This document shows positions 8,200 through 24,068 of a stretch of 64,000 bases of DNA, one piece after another. Each line of letters starts with the position of its first letter. Positions within the stretch are counted from its first letter, which is position 1. The DNA lies in contig NZ_CAAJGL010000033.1 in the NCBI RefSeq assembly GCF_900996225.1, forward strand, positions 110,776-174,775, read 5' to 3'. Under the pieces are notes generated by a model. It saw nothing but the letters and a program-made list of their open reading frames with translations. It did not search any database and had not been told where the DNA came from. This stretch comes from Paraburkholderia sp. BCC1884 (GTDB lineage Bacteria > Pseudomonadota > Gammaproteobacteria > Burkholderiales > Burkholderiaceae). The position numbers and the translations under genes were made by a program.

Positions 8200-9441
8200 A
8201 TGTCGTCTACCCAACTGCGCGTCTTTCTGCTCTTTTCCGCGGGCTATTTCGTTTCCTACGTGTTTCGCGGCGTCAACCTCGGTTTCGCGCCGTTCATTAC
8301 GCACGATCTCGGTTTGTCGGCGGCTAACCTCGGCGTGCTGACCAGTCTGTATTTCCTTGGTTTCGCGGGCGCGCAGATTCCAGCCGGCGTGTTGCTGGAT
8401 CATTTCGGCGCACGGCGGGTCACGGCGGGTACCTTGCTTTTTGCCGCGCTCGGGATCTGGATATTCGGTGCGGCGCACAGCCTCGGCATGATGATGGTGG
8501 GACGCCTGCTGATCGGCATGGGCGTCTCGGTTTGCCTGGGTGGCGCATTCAAGGCGCTGGCGCAACACTTCGCCGCCGCGCGTCTGCCGTTGATGAACGG
8601 GCTCGTGATGGCGGTCGGCGGTCTGGGCGGCGTGATGGTCGGCTCGCCGCTCACGTGGGTGTTGGGTTTCGCCAGTTGGCGCACGGTTTGTGTCGGATTG
8701 GGCGTGATGACGGTGCTGGTGGCGCTGGCGCTGTGGACGCTCGCGCCGGACACGAAGCAAACCCACCAGCAGGCGAGTATCCGCACGCAGTTCAAAGGCA
8801 CGCTGCACATCCTGGGCAGCGCGGCATTCTGGAAGATTGCGTCGTTCTCGGTGGTCACGCAGGGCGTTTTCTACGCGATGCAATCGCTGTGGGTCGGCGC
8901 CTGGCTGCGTGACGTGCAGGCCTTCGAGCCGCGCGAGGCGGCGGTGCTGGTGTCGATCCTCGGTTTCGCGATGATGGCCGGCTGCGTCGGCTTCGGCGCG
9001 GCGGCGCGCAGTCTCGAGCGACGCGGCGTCCCGTTGCAGGCCTTTTGCGGTATCGGCATGGCGCTGTTCGTGCTGACGCAACTCCTGATCGTGTTCAAGG
9101 CGCCGCTGCCGGCCGGTTTGCTGTGGGCCGCGTACGGCGCGTTCGGCGGCACGGGCATCCTGATCTATGCGGTGATGGCGCGGCATTTTCCGCCGCAGAT
9201 GACCGGTCGCGTCAACACCACGCTGAATCTGATCATCTTCTTGCTGATTTTCGGTTTCCAGATTGGCGTCGGCGCGGTGCTGTCGCATTGGCCGGCCAGT
9301 GGCGGCCACTATCCGGTTACCGCGCATCTGACCGCATGGGGCATTCTCATCGTGCTGCAGATAGCGAGCGCGATCTGGTTCGTGTGGCCTGACCGGAAGG
9401 CGCGCCGGCCGGTCGACGCCCCCGAGCGGCAGGAAGCCTGA
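8200..9441 (+). CDS. Major facilitator superfamily transporter
   Basis: A 413-residue permease with about 12 membrane helices. The N-terminal half carries the inter-helix 2/3 motif LLDHFGARRVTAGT (the MFS GxxxDRxGRR motif) and a helix 4-5 region rich in Gly (RLLIGMGVSVCLGGAFKAL). Substrate cannot be deduced; the sequence layout is closest to nitrate/oxalate/sugar-acid type symporters of the small MFS group. It is a single gene between the mltD terminator and the carAB promoter. Confidence 0.88.
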   Translation: MSSTQLRVFLLFSAGYFVSYVFRGVNLGFAPFITHDLGLSAANLGVLTSLYFLGFAGAQIPAGVLLDHFGARRVTAGTLLFAALGIWIFGAAHSLGMMMVGRLLIGMGVSVCLGGAFKALAQHFAAARLPLMNGLVMAVGGLGGVMVGSPLTWVLGFASWRTVCVGLGVMTVLVALALWTLAPDTKQTHQQASIRTQFKGTLHILGSAAFWKIASFSVVTQGVFYAMQSLWVGAWLRDVQAFEPREAAVLVSILGFAMMAGCVGFGAAARSLERRGVPLQAFCGIGMALFVLTQLLIVFKAPLPAGLLWAAYGAFGGTGILIYAVMARHFPPQMTGRVNTTLNLIIFLLIFGFQIGVGAVLSHWPASGGHYPVTAHLTAWGILIVLQIASAIWFVWPDRKARRPVDAPERQEA

Positions 9442-9597
9442 ACCCCGTCGCGCTAGCGTTCGCCGGCCATGTCATATTGACCGGCGTTATCCCGATTCGC
9501 GCCGGGTAAATTTTGTCAGCCGGCTTGAAAGCCAGGCGCAGCAAGGCTTTGATTGACTCAGGGAGGCGTCGGCGCTAGCCGGTTCGCCATCTCGGAT

Positions 9598-9627
9598 TTG
9601 GAGGGAAGGGGTGTTTCGCGCTATAAT
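9598..9627 (+). promoter_or_regulatory. Promoter of carAB with a long leader
   Basis: TTGGAG at 9598-9603, an 18-base spacer and a perfect TATAAT at 9622-9627. Transcription from here would start near 9634 and leave about 250 bases before the carA GTG at 9882. The whole 440-base gap 9442-9881 holds no convincing gene; the open frames inside the leader lack ribosome binding sites. Confidence 0.6.
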
Positions 9628-9881
9628 TTCAAGGTTTGAGCTTATCAACCCGCACCCTAGCGCCTACCTCTCCCATACCGTTCATCCGCCGCGCGCCACT
9701 GGCGTAGCAAGAAGGGCCCTGCACCCAGCCGATCCGTCCACACAATGGACCCATCGCGCCCCTTGCAACGTCATCGGCAGTTCGCGAGCGAGTCTGCGCG
9801 TGCATCCCATGGATGCGTTCCGCTGCGGCTCGCAGTCGGATAGACAGGTCGGCAACAGGGTGTTCCCCCAAGGAGTCTCCC

Positions 9882-11036
9882 GTGTTGCCGTCATTTTCTC
9901 CCGCTCTGCTCGCGCTCGCCGACGGCACGGTCTTTCGTGGTTACTCGATCGGCGCCCCCGGGCATACCATCGGCGAAGTTGTGTTCAACACCGCTATCAC
10001 CGGCTATCAGGAAATCCTGACTGACCCGAGCTACGCGCGCCAGATCGTGACCCTCACGTATCCGCATATCGGCAACGTCGGCGTGAATGCCGAAGACGTC
10101 GAAGCCACGAAAGTCCATGCCGCCGGCCTGATCATTCGCGATCTGCCGGTTCTCGCGTCGAACTTCCGCATGGAGCGCACGCTCCCGCAATACCTCAAGG
10201 ACGAAGGCGTGGTCGCCATCGCCGGTCTCGACACCCGTATGCTGACCCGCGTGCTGCGCGACAAGGGTGCGCAAAACGGTGCGATCCTCGCCGGTTCCGA
10301 CGACGAAGCCAAAGCCATCGAACTCGCGCGCTCGTTCCCGGGCCTCGCCGGCATGGACCTCGCGAAGGTCGTGTCGACGAACGAAGCCTACGAATGGACC
10401 CAGACCGAATGGCGTCTGGGCAGCGGCTACGGCACGCAGAACGCGCCGAAGTATCGCGTCGTCGCGTTTGATTACGGCGTCAAGTACAACATTCTGCGCA
10501 TGCTGGCCGAGCGCGGTTGCCACGTGACCGTGCTGCCGGCGCAAGCCACCGCGGCCGACGCGCTCGCGCTCGACCCGGACGGCGTGTTCCTGTCGAACGG
10601 TCCCGGCGACCCGGAACCGTGCGATTACGCGATCGCGGCGACCAAGGAACTTATCGAGCGCGGCATCCCCACGTTCGGCATCTGCCTCGGCCATCAGATC
10701 ATGGGCCTCGCGGTTGGCGCGAAGACCATGAAGATGAAGACCGGCCACCACGGTGCAAACCATCCAGTGAAGGATCTCGACGACGGCCGCGTGGTCATCA
10801 CGTCGCAGAACCACGGTTTTGCGGTCGACGCCGATACGTTGCCGGCCAATGCGCGTGCCACGCACGTGTCGCTGTTCGACGGCACGCTGCAAGGCTTCGC
10901 GCTGACCGACAAGCCGGCGTTCTGCTTCCAGGGACACCCGGAAGCGTCGCCCGGCCCGCACGACATCGCCTATCTGTTCGACCGCTTCACGGCGTTGATG
11001 GACGCGAAGAAGGCCGGCAAGAGCGCGGCGGCATAA
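9882..11036 (+). CDS. carA: Carbamoyl-phosphate synthase small subunit (glutamine amidotransferase)
   Basis: A 384-residue subunit that releases ammonia from glutamine and channels it to CarB for carbamoyl phosphate, feeding arginine and pyrimidine synthesis. The class I amidotransferase triad is visible: Cys268 (FGICLGHQ), His352 and Glu354 (GHPEAS). The start is the GTG at 9882 with AAGGAG at 9870-9875 six bases ahead; the in-frame ATG at 9813 would add 23 residues (MRSAAARSR...) that do not look like the family N-terminus. carB follows after 170 bases. Confidence 0.97.
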   Translation: MLPSFSPALLALADGTVFRGYSIGAPGHTIGEVVFNTAITGYQEILTDPSYARQIVTLTYPHIGNVGVNAEDVEATKVHAAGLIIRDLPVLASNFRMERTLPQYLKDEGVVAIAGLDTRMLTRVLRDKGAQNGAILAGSDDEAKAIELARSFPGLAGMDLAKVVSTNEAYEWTQTEWRLGSGYGTQNAPKYRVVAFDYGVKYNILRMLAERGCHVTVLPAQATAADALALDPDGVFLSNGPGDPEPCDYAIAATKELIERGIPTFGICLGHQIMGLAVGAKTMKMKTGHHGANHPVKDLDDGRVVITSQNHGFAVDADTLPANARATHVSLFDGTLQGFALTDKPAFCFQGHPEASPGPHDIAYLFDRFTALMDAKKAGKSAAA

Positions 11037-11206
11037 AGGCAGCATAAGCGTCAGCAAAAGCAGGCAGAGCATGTGATGCGCCCCGGCGGCGCGCGGTTCG
11101 CAGCGCGAGAGAAGTACGCGAAGCGAACCGCACACAGCGGAGCGCGCGCAACGTAGCAACGACGCGCGCCAACGGAAAGAACACAGGAATATTTAGCGAG
11201 AGCGTT

Positions 11207-14461
<3,255 letters not shown>

Positions 14462-14490
14462 GGCTTCGAATACCTGTCCAAGATGTAAGT

Positions 14491-14585
14491 GCCGCGGTTA
14501 AGCGGCGTTCCGCAGGTGCTGTGGCCCGGGTTTTGCCCGCGGCGCCGGCTCCTACGGAATGCACTTAACCGCGGTGATTTTTTTT
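14491..14585 (+). terminator. Long structured terminator between carB and greA
   Basis: An 11-bp outer stem (CCGCGGTTAAG at 14492-14502 with CTTAACCGCGG at 14564-14574) encloses a second 8-bp stem with one G-U pair (14505-14512 with 14555-14562) and a small apical CGGG/CCCG stem. The fold is followed by eight T residues at 14578-14585. It can end carAB transcripts, and because it lies just 29 bases before greA it could also act as an attenuator for read-through or for a greA promoter inside the gap. Confidence 0.75.
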
Positions 14586-14613
14586 ACGGCTGTTTTTTTG
14601 CATAGAGTTGTTT

Positions 14614-15090
14614 ATGAGCACTGTTCCATTGACGAAGCGCGGCGCGGAAATGTTGCGCGATGAATTGCAGCGCCTGAAATCGGTTGAGCGTCCCTCCGTG
14701 ATCAATTCGATCGCAGAAGCGCGTGCTCAAGGCGATCTGTCGGAAAATGCGGAATACGACGCGGCGAAGGAAAAGCAGGGTTTTGTCGAAGGCCGTATTG
14801 CCGAAATCGAATCGAAGCTGGCCGGCGCGCAAGTGATCGACCCGTCCAAGGTAGAAGCCGATGGCCGCGTGGTGTTCGGCGCGACGGTTGAGTTGGAAGA
14901 CCTGGAGTCGGGTGCGCCGGTCAAGTACCAGATCGTCGGCGACGACGAAGCGGATATCGACCACGGTTTGATCTCGATCAGCTCGCCGATCGCGCGCGCG
15001 TTGATCGGCAAGTCCGAAGGTGACGTGGCCTCGGTGCAAGCACCGGGCGGCGTGCGCGAATACGAAATCATCGCGGTAAGCTACGTTTGA
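14614..15090 (+). CDS. greA: Transcription elongation factor GreA
   Basis: A 158-residue factor that rescues backtracked RNA polymerase by stimulating transcript cleavage. The N-terminal coiled coil carries the acidic tip residues in [21 protein letters not shown], and the C-terminal FKBP-like domain ends [19 protein letters not shown]. The ATG at 14614 gives the family N-terminus ([10 protein letters not shown]) and the usual length; a TTG two codons earlier is also in frame. No strong Shine-Dalgarno is visible. The stop codon lies close to the next gene, so it is probably co-transcribed with the DUF4149 gene. Confidence 0.97.
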   Translation: MSTVPLTKRGAEMLRDELQRLKSVERPSVINSIAEARAQGDLSENAEYDAAKEKQGFVEGRIAEIESKLAGAQVIDPSKVEADGRVVFGATVELEDLESGAPVKYQIVGDDEADIDHGLISISSPIARALIGKSEGDVASVQAPGGVREYEIIAVSYV

Positions 15091-15110
15091 AGACGGCGCC
15101 GGTGTCCCAG

Positions 15111-15620
15111 ATGCCGCATCGATTTTTCCGTCTATTGACGGTGGTGTGGGTCGGTAGTCTGCTGACTATCGGCTATGCGGTTGCGCCCGTACTGTTTACA
15201 TCGCTCGACCGTGTTTCGGCGGGCGCGGTGGCGGCGCAACTGTTTCGCATCGAAGGTGTGCTGGGCGCGGTGTGCGGTATTTTGCTGCTGGGTCTCGCCA
15301 ATCTGCTGGTTCGCCGTGGTGGCGAGGCTTATCGTCGGTTGCGCTGGCTGATCGCCGGCATGCTGGTGTGCGTGCTGGTGGGTTATTTCGCTTTACAGCC
15401 GTTTATGAATGCAATGCGCGTTGCCGCGCTCGAAGCTGGCAGCGATGTCGGGCACTCGGTTTATGCGACGCGCTTTGGCATCCTGCACGGCGTATCGAGT
15501 TTGTTCTATCTGATCGAAAGCCTGCTGGGCGTGGCGCTCGTGTGGAAGCTGCCCGCGGGCGCCGTGAGCGCAACGGCAGAGCAGGGTGCTCGCAGTAGGG
15601 CGGGGAATGTGACGGGCTGA
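15111..15620 (+). CDS. DUF4149 family membrane protein
   Basis: A 169-residue inner-membrane protein with about four helices (near residues 8-28, 50-70, 84-104, 138-160 of this frame). Placement directly after greA is conserved in Burkholderia and relatives; the function is unknown. Start choice is uncertain: a TTG at 15087 would overlap the greA stop, a GTG lies at 15102, and the ATG at 15111 (MPHRFFRLL) starts just before the first helix. None has a clear ribosome binding site, so translational coupling to greA is plausible. Confidence 0.75.
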   Translation: MPHRFFRLLTVVWVGSLLTIGYAVAPVLFTSLDRVSAGAVAAQLFRIEGVLGAVCGILLLGLANLLVRRGGEAYRRLRWLIAGMLVCVLVGYFALQPFMNAMRVAALEAGSDVGHSVYATRFGILHGVSSLFYLIESLLGVALVWKLPAGAVSATAEQGARSRAGNVTG

Positions 15621-15753
15621 GCTTTGGCTTGGGCTAGCAAGCTGACCCAGCAGTTTCTCTCACGCGGTTTTCAAGCACTCGCCGAGTTCTGAGATCTTCG
15701 CTTGCCGGTCCAGGCCAAGGTGCGGGACATGGCCCGCACCTCTCACCGCTCGC

Positions 15754-16284
15754 TTACTTCGACGACTGGTGCGAACGCTTCGCACTGGTCTGGCGCTTCT
15801 TGGCGCGCTTGATGTTGCCGCCTTGCGTGACGCGTTCATTGCCGCGCACCACGACCGCCTTGGCCTTCGGCTTGCGCATCGGAATTTCGCTGGGCTTGAC
15901 CACGGTCACCACACGCGGTGCGCGACCCTTGCCCGGCTTGGCTTCGACAGCAGCTTCACGGGCGCTCGGCAGGGCGCCGCGCTTGGCCTTCACCGCCGGT
16001 TGTACGGCGCCTTCCGGCTTCCAGATCACCAGCAGCTTGCCGATGTGCTGGATCGGCGCAGCGCTCAGCTTGTCGCAGATTTCTTCGTAGATAGCGATGC
16101 GTTCCTCGCGTTCGTCGCCGAACACGCGGATTTTGATCAGCTGGTGAGCGCCAAGGTGGACCTTGATCTCGGTGAGCACAGCGTCGGTCAAGCCTTCGGC
16201 GCCGACGAGCACGACCGGTTTGAGCGCATGTGCCTGGGAGCGCAATTCGGCGCGTTGGTCGGAAGAGACTTTGAGAGCGGGCAT
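15754..16284 (-). CDS. yhbY: YhbY/CRS1 RNA-binding protein with basic tail
   Basis: A 176-residue protein. The first 95 or so residues form a YhbY (CRM) domain: LRSQAHALKPVVLVGAEGLTDAV followed by ELIKIR-type strand HQLIKIRVFGDEREER and an IGKLLVIWKP end. YhbY associates with pre-50S ribosomal particles. Unlike the ~97-residue E. coli protein, this one has an added Lys/Arg-rich tail of about 80 residues, common in beta-proteobacteria and likely rRNA-binding. It is divergent from rlmE, another ribosome-assembly gene. Confidence 0.9.
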   Translation of the reverse strand: MPALKVSSDQRAELRSQAHALKPVVLVGAEGLTDAVLTEIKVHLGAHQLIKIRVFGDEREERIAIYEEICDKLSAAPIQHIGKLLVIWKPEGAVQPAVKAKRGALPSAREAAVEAKPGKGRAPRVVTVVKPSEIPMRKPKAKAVVVRGNERVTQGGNIKRAKKRQTSAKRSHQSSK

Positions 16285-16487
16285 GGAAAGTGGGAGACTC
16301 GACTAAAATGGCGGCATCTGCGTACCCGTTCCAGCCCACTTGATGGGCGCAAACGGATCGATTCGACAGAGCGGCGCGTCAGAACAACAGAATCGCGGAT
16401 GATCGCCAGTTTTTGGCGGCGGCCGCGCGAATTAACCGCGTATTATCCGCTAAAGCGCGACATGACGCAGCAAGAGTTCAAAGATTA

Positions 16488-17150
16488 ATGGCAAAAAACA
16501 AATTCAATACCGCGTGGCTGCATGACCACATCAACGATCCCTACGTGAAAATGGCGCAGCGGGAGGGCTATCGCGCCCGTGCTGCCTACAAGCTGAAGGA
16601 AATCGATGAGCAGGACAAGCTGATCCGCCCGGGGCAGGTGATCGTCGATCTGGGCTCGGTGCCGGGCAGCTGGAGTCAGTACGCCCGCAACAAGCTCGCA
16701 AAGGGCTCGCAACGCGACGCTGAACGGGCGGGCGGGATCGACGGCACGATCATCGCGCTGGATATGCTGCCGATGGAGCCGATCGCCGATGTCCACTTCA
16801 TTCAGGGCGACTTCCGCGAAGACGCGGTCGTGCACCAGCTAGAAGAATTGGTGGGAGAGCGACAGGTCGACCTTGTAATTTCGGATATGGCGCCCAACCT
16901 GTCGGGGGTGGCGGTGGCGGATGCCGCGCGGATCGAGCATTTGTGCGATCTCGCGATGGAATTTTCGCAAAATCACCTGAAACCGGATGGTGCCCTTTTA
17001 GTCAAATGCTTTCACGGCAGTGGTTACAGCCAGATTGTCGAAAAGTTCAAGCGCCAGTTCAAGGTGGTCGCGGCCCGCAAGCCGAAGGCGTCGCGGGACA
17101 AGTCGTCGGAAACGTTTATTTTGGGTAAGCATCTCAAGCGTTCCGTCTAG
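16488..17150 (+). CDS. rlmE: 23S rRNA 2'-O-ribose U2552 methyltransferase (RrmJ/FtsJ)
   Basis: A 220-residue SAM enzyme that methylates U2552 in the ribosomal A loop. SAM motif I is [16 protein letters not shown] (the usual DLGAAPGGWSQ), and the K-D-K-E catalytic set is seen at [28 protein letters not shown] and SSETFILGK. The start at the ATG 16488 gives [10 protein letters not shown], the family N-terminus; upstream in-frame ATG at 16413 would add unrelated residues. ftsH follows, as in many proteobacteria. Confidence 0.96.
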   Translation: MAKNKFNTAWLHDHINDPYVKMAQREGYRARAAYKLKEIDEQDKLIRPGQVIVDLGSVPGSWSQYARNKLAKGSQRDAERAGGIDGTIIALDMLPMEPIADVHFIQGDFREDAVVHQLEELVGERQVDLVISDMAPNLSGVAVADAARIEHLCDLAMEFSQNHLKPDGALLVKCFHGSGYSQIVEKFKRQFKVVAARKPKASRDKSSETFILGKHLKRSV

Positions 17151-17338
17151 GAGCGCTGCAGGAAGGTACCGCATCTGCCGTTAATGGACTGATGGCGTCG
17201 AAATGGGCGCTGCGATGGTTCGCTACGCTATTTCTGTGGTAGTGATTCGTTATGGCAGGGGTCTGCGGACTGGATTAGAATGCTTTCGTGGTGCCGCAAG
17301 GCAAATGTAGGCGCCCGTCTAAGTGAAGGAGTGGTGCT

Positions 17339-19228
<1,890 letters not shown>

Positions 19229-19248
19229 TGACTCATCAGTAGAAAGTG

Positions 19249-19279
19249 CGGGCCGGTGTGTTTCACACCGGCCCGTTTT
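19249..19279 (+). terminator. Intrinsic terminator after ftsH
   Basis: A 12-bp perfect stem (CGGGCCGGTGTG at 19249-19260 with CACACCGGCCCG at 19264-19275), 3-base loop, then TTTT. It begins 21 bases after the ftsH stop and separates it from folP; this rules out the most upstream open frame for folP. Confidence 0.9.
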
Positions 19280-19299
19280 GCATTTATCCGCTTTGGTTG

Positions 19300-20211
19300 A
19301 TGTACCGCTACGTGTCGAAAGTCGATTTCTCTTATCCTGCCGTGCCCGAGCCGCTGCAATGCGGCCGCTTCAAGCTGAGTTTCGAGCGCCCGTTGGTGAT
19401 GGGCATTCTGAACGTCACGCCCGACTCCTTTTCCGATGGTGGCCAATACACCCTGCGCGCTGAAGCGTTGCGCCAGGCCGAGCGCATGTTGCTCGATGGC
19501 GCCGACATCATCGATATCGGAGGCGAGTCGACTCGTCCCGGCGCGCCGCCGGTGCCGCTCGACGAGGAACTGGACCGCGTGATTCCCCTTGTCGAGCAGT
19601 TGCGCGGCGCGAACGTCCCGCTATCGATCGATACGTACAAGCCTGAAGTCATGCGTCACACGTTGGCCGCGGGCGCCGATCTGATCAACGACATCTGGGG
19701 CTTTCGCATGCCCGGCGCAATCGACGCCGTGCGCGACAGCGAATGCGGACTATGTGTGATGCATATGCTCGGCGAACCGCAGACCATGCAGCTCGGCGAG
19801 CCCGTCTATGATGAGGTGGTGGCTGAAGTCAGAGAATTTCTCGAAGAGCGCGTAGCCGCGCTCAAGGCCGCAGGTATCGCGCGTGCGCGTATCAGCGTCG
19901 ACCCAGGTTTCGGCTTCGGCAAAGCCGTCGTCGAACATAATTACGAGTTGCTCGCGCAATTGCTGGACACGGCGCCGCAAGCCGAGCCGCCGTATCCGAT
20001 TCTCGCCGGCATGTCGCGCAAGTCGATGATCGGCGCGGTGGTCGGGCGTCCGGCGCCGGAGCGCGTGGCGGGCAGTATCGCCGCGGCGGTGTGCGCCGCG
20101 GAGCGGGGCGCGGCGATTTTGCGCGTGCACGACGTCGCACAAACAGTAGATGCATTGAAAGTATGGGCAGCCATGCGCGACGCGGCGGATCAACGTCGCG
20201 CGCGCGGTTGA
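19300..20211 (+). CDS. folP: Dihydropteroate synthase
   Basis: A 303-residue TIM-barrel enzyme that joins 6-hydroxymethyl-dihydropterin pyrophosphate with p-aminobenzoate; it is the sulfonamide target. Signature motifs: MGILNVTPDSFSDGG, IIDIGGESTRPGA, LINDIWGF, and DPGFGFGK. The start is set at the ATG at 19300, because the frame upstream runs into the ftsH terminator; the N-terminal YRYVSKVDFS extension may be shorter if a GTG at 19312 is used. It is followed 27 bases later by glmM. Confidence 0.96.
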   Translation: MYRYVSKVDFSYPAVPEPLQCGRFKLSFERPLVMGILNVTPDSFSDGGQYTLRAEALRQAERMLLDGADIIDIGGESTRPGAPPVPLDEELDRVIPLVEQLRGANVPLSIDTYKPEVMRHTLAAGADLINDIWGFRMPGAIDAVRDSECGLCVMHMLGEPQTMQLGEPVYDEVVAEVREFLEERVAALKAAGIARARISVDPGFGFGKAVVEHNYELLAQLLDTAPQAEPPYPILAGMSRKSMIGAVVGRPAPERVAGSIAAAVCAAERGAAILRVHDVAQTVDALKVWAAMRDAADQRRARG

Positions 20212-20238
20212 ACCCAAAGCCAAGGAGGAAGATAAAAC

Positions 20239-21597
<1,359 letters not shown>

Positions 21598-21608
21598 CAC
21601 GCCTGTTC

Positions 21609-21646
21609 ACGGCGGGAGCAGGTGCAACGCCGCCCCCGCCGTTTCT
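21609..21646 (+). terminator. Probable terminator after glmM
   Basis: An 8-bp stem (ACGGCGGG at 21609-21616 with CCCGCCGT at 21635-21642) with a long loop and a short T/C tail (TTCTC). It is weaker than the others in this window. Confidence 0.5.
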
Positions 21647-21765
21647 CTATCCAGAAGCGCAAACGTTCGCGCCCCGTCTTTTTCGTCTAATCTGTAGAAC
21701 GACGCCTGCAACGTCGTGCAAACAGTTATTTCCCCGTCGCAACGCCTTTCACCTTAGTAATCTCA

Positions 21766-21820
21766 CTGTCACATCCGTTTCACGGTAAGTCACGTTACTG
21801 TCACAAAGAGACCCTAAGCT
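21766..21820 (+). promoter_or_regulatory. Pho box array and -10 of the pst operon
   Basis: TCAC cores recur at 21769, 21780, 21790 and 21801, that is at 11-, 10- and 11-base spacing. The first and last lie in CTGTCAC (21766-21772 and 21798-21804), close to the PhoB half-site CTGTCAT. A -10-like TAAGCT at 21815-21820 sits 10 bases after the last repeat, the geometry expected when PhoB replaces a -35 element. The operon would therefore be induced by phosphate starvation through its own phoB-phoR products. Confidence 0.78.
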
Positions 21821-21870
21821 TCGCGGTGTTCGTGTTATCCGCTCACACCGCTCACACCTTGGAGAGTCTC

Positions 21871-22902
21871 ATGAAATTGATGCACACCGTGTTCGCTGGC
21901 GTCGCTGGCGCGCTTTTCGCGATCTCCGCGCAAGCCGCAGACATCACTGGCGCGGGCAGCACCTTTGCAGCACCGATTTATACGAAGTGGGCTGACGCCT
22001 ATCAGAAGTCGGGCGGCGGCAAGGTCAACTATCAAGGTATCGGCTCGTCGGGTGGTATCAAGCAGATCGAAGCGAAGACGGTCGATTTCGCCGGTTCGGA
22101 CGCGCCGCTGAAGGACGACGAACTCGCGAAGGCAGGTCTGTTCCAGTTCCCGACGGTGGTCGGCGGTGTGGTTCCCGCGATCAACGTGCCGGGCGTGAAG
22201 GCTGGCGAATTGACGCTGTCGGGTGAAGTGCTCGGCGACATCTACCTGGGCAAGATCAAGAAGTGGAACGACCCGGCAATCGCCGCGTTGAACCCGAAGA
22301 TCAAGCTGCCGGATACCGACATCGCCGTGGTTCGCCGCGCCGACGGTTCGGGCACCACGTTCATCTGGACGAACTACCTGTCGAAGGTCAACCCGGACTG
22401 GAAGGCGAAGGTCGGTGAAGGCGCAACGGTCTCGTGGCCGACGGGTACGGGCGGCAAGGGCAACGACGGCGTCGCCGCTTTCGTGCAACGTCTGCCGGGC
22501 GCAATCGGTTATGTGGAATGGGCGTACGCCAAGCAAAACCACATGACGTACGTCAGCCTGAAGAATTCGACGGGTGCCGTGGTCGAGCCGAAGACGGAAA
22601 CGTTCAAGGCAGCGGCAGCGGGTGCTGACTGGTCGAAGTCGTTCTACCAGATCCTGACGAACGAGCCGGGCAAGGACGCATGGCCGATCGTCGGCGCAAC
22701 CTTCGTGCTGCTGCACACGGCGCAGGACAAGCCGGCGCAAGGCGCGGAAGCACTGAAGTTCTTCGACTGGGCGTTCAAGAACGGCACCCAGGCTGCAAAC
22801 GATCTGGACTACATCTCGCTGCCGGAATCGGTGACGGCTGAAATCCGCACGCAGTGGAAGTCGAAGGTGAAGGACGCTTCGGGCAAGGCAATCGCCGAGT
22901 AA
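21871..22902 (+). CDS. pstS: Periplasmic phosphate-binding protein PstS
   Basis: A 343-residue substrate-binding protein of the high-affinity phosphate ABC transporter. It has a signal peptide ([22 protein letters not shown], cut before ADITG) and the phosphate loop residues in [25 protein letters not shown] and [16 protein letters not shown]. The ATG at 21871 is preceded by GGAGAG at 21861-21866; an upstream in-frame ATG at 21826 overlaps the promoter. It is the first gene of the pst-pho operon. Confidence 0.97.
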   Translation: MKLMHTVFAGVAGALFAISAQAADITGAGSTFAAPIYTKWADAYQKSGGGKVNYQGIGSSGGIKQIEAKTVDFAGSDAPLKDDELAKAGLFQFPTVVGGVVPAINVPGVKAGELTLSGEVLGDIYLGKIKKWNDPAIAALNPKIKLPDTDIAVVRRADGSGTTFIWTNYLSKVNPDWKAKVGEGATVSWPTGTGGKGNDGVAAFVQRLPGAIGYVEWAYAKQNHMTYVSLKNSTGAVVEPKTETFKAAAAGADWSKSFYQILTNEPGKDAWPIVGATFVLLHTAQDKPAQGAEALKFFDWAFKNGTQAANDLDYISLPESVTAEIRTQWKSKVKDASGKAIAE

Positions 22903-22935
22903 GCGAAGCGACACGTTACAAGCTTCATGTAACAC

Positions 22936-22965
22936 ATTGGCCGTCCTCGTGTGAGGACGGCCAAT
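22936..22965 (+). repeat. Strong hairpin between pstS and pstC
   Basis: A perfect 13-bp inverted repeat (ATTGGCCGTCCTC / GAGGACGGCCAAT) with a 4-base loop and no T-run. Such intercistronic hairpins commonly protect the upstream message, consistent with the need for much more PstS than permease. It might also cause partial termination. Confidence 0.7.
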
Positions 22966-22971
22966 GGCATT

Positions 22972-23001
22972 AGCCAGCAATAAGCCAGCAATAAGCCAGC
23001 A
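22972..23001 (+). repeat. 11-bp tandem repeat, nearly three copies
   Basis: AGCCAGCAATA occurs at 22972-22982 and again at 22983-22993, followed by a partial third copy AGCCAGCA at 22994-23001. It lies in the untranslated pstS-pstC gap directly after the hairpin. The function, if any, is unknown; slippage could change the gap length. Confidence 0.8.
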
Positions 23002-23066
23002 TTCACCGGCACTACCGCCGCTCGACAAGTGTCGACGGCAACTGGAACCAGGTCCATCAGGCTCTC

Positions 23067-24068
23067 ATGTCCGACATCCAACTAGCGTCTGGCGCTTCGC
23101 GGTCGACCCCGCCCGGCAGCGCGTCGCAACAGAAGGCGCCCAGCCGCGCCGGCGACGTGATCTTCGGCGGTCTCGCGCGCCTTGCCGCGATCATCACCCT
23201 GTTGCTGCTCGGCGGCATCATCGTTTCGCTGGTCGTCGCGTCCATGCCGTCGATCAGGCAATTCGGTCTCAGCTTCCTGTGGACTTCCGACTGGGATCCA
23301 CCCAGCAAACAGTTTGGCGCTTTGGTGCCGATCTACGGCACGATCGCCACTTCGCTCATTGCACTCATCATCGCGGTGCCCGTCAGCTTCGGCATCGCGC
23401 TTTTCCTGACCGAACTCGCGCCGGCATGGCTGCGTCGCCCGCTCGGTATCGCCATCGAACTGCTCGCCGCGATCCCGTCGATCGTGTACGGCATGTGGGG
23501 CCTGCTGGTGTTCGCGCCGATTTTCGCGGCGTATTTCGAAAAGCCGCTCGGCACAGTGCTCGGCGGCATTCCGTTCGTCGGTGCGCTGTTTCAGGGCGCG
23601 CCGATCGGCATCGGCATCCTGTGCGCGGGCGTGATTCTCGCGATCATGATCATTCCGTACATCGCCTCGGTGATGCGCGACGTGTTCGAAGTGACACCGG
23701 TCCTGCTGAAGGAGTCGGCGTACGGCATCGGCTGCACGACGTGGGAAGTGATGTGGAAGATCGTGCTGCCCTTTACGAAGAGCGGCGTGATCGGCGGCGT
23801 GATGCTCGGCCTCGGCCGCGCGCTCGGCGAGACGATGGCCGTCACCTTCGTGATCGGCAACACCAACCTGCTCGACAACGTCTCACTGTTTTCGCCGGGT
23901 AACAGCATCACGTCGGCGCTCGCCAACGAATTCGCCGAAGCGGATCCGGGCCTGCATACATCGGCGCTGATGGAGCTCGGCCTGATTCTGTTCGTGATTA
24001 CTTTCGTCGTGCTGGCAGTCTCGAAGTTCATGCTGCTTCGCCTGGAAAAAGCGGAGGGCGCGAAATGA
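23067..24068 (+). CDS. pstC: Phosphate ABC transporter permease PstC
   Basis: A 333-residue inner-membrane permease with about six helices and a binding-protein-dependent transport (EAA) loop: [22 protein letters not shown]. It pairs with PstA to form the phosphate channel. The last four bases overlap the pstA start in an ATGA, indicating translational coupling. Confidence 0.96.
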   Translation: MSDIQLASGASRSTPPGSASQQKAPSRAGDVIFGGLARLAAIITLLLLGGIIVSLVVASMPSIRQFGLSFLWTSDWDPPSKQFGALVPIYGTIATSLIALIIAVPVSFGIALFLTELAPAWLRRPLGIAIELLAAIPSIVYGMWGLLVFAPIFAAYFEKPLGTVLGGIPFVGALFQGAPIGIGILCAGVILAIMIIPYIASVMRDVFEVTPVLLKESAYGIGCTTWEVMWKIVLPFTKSGVIGGVMLGLGRALGETMAVTFVIGNTNLLDNVSLFSPGNSITSALANEFAEADPGLHTSALMELGLILFVITFVVLAVSKFMLLRLEKAEGAK

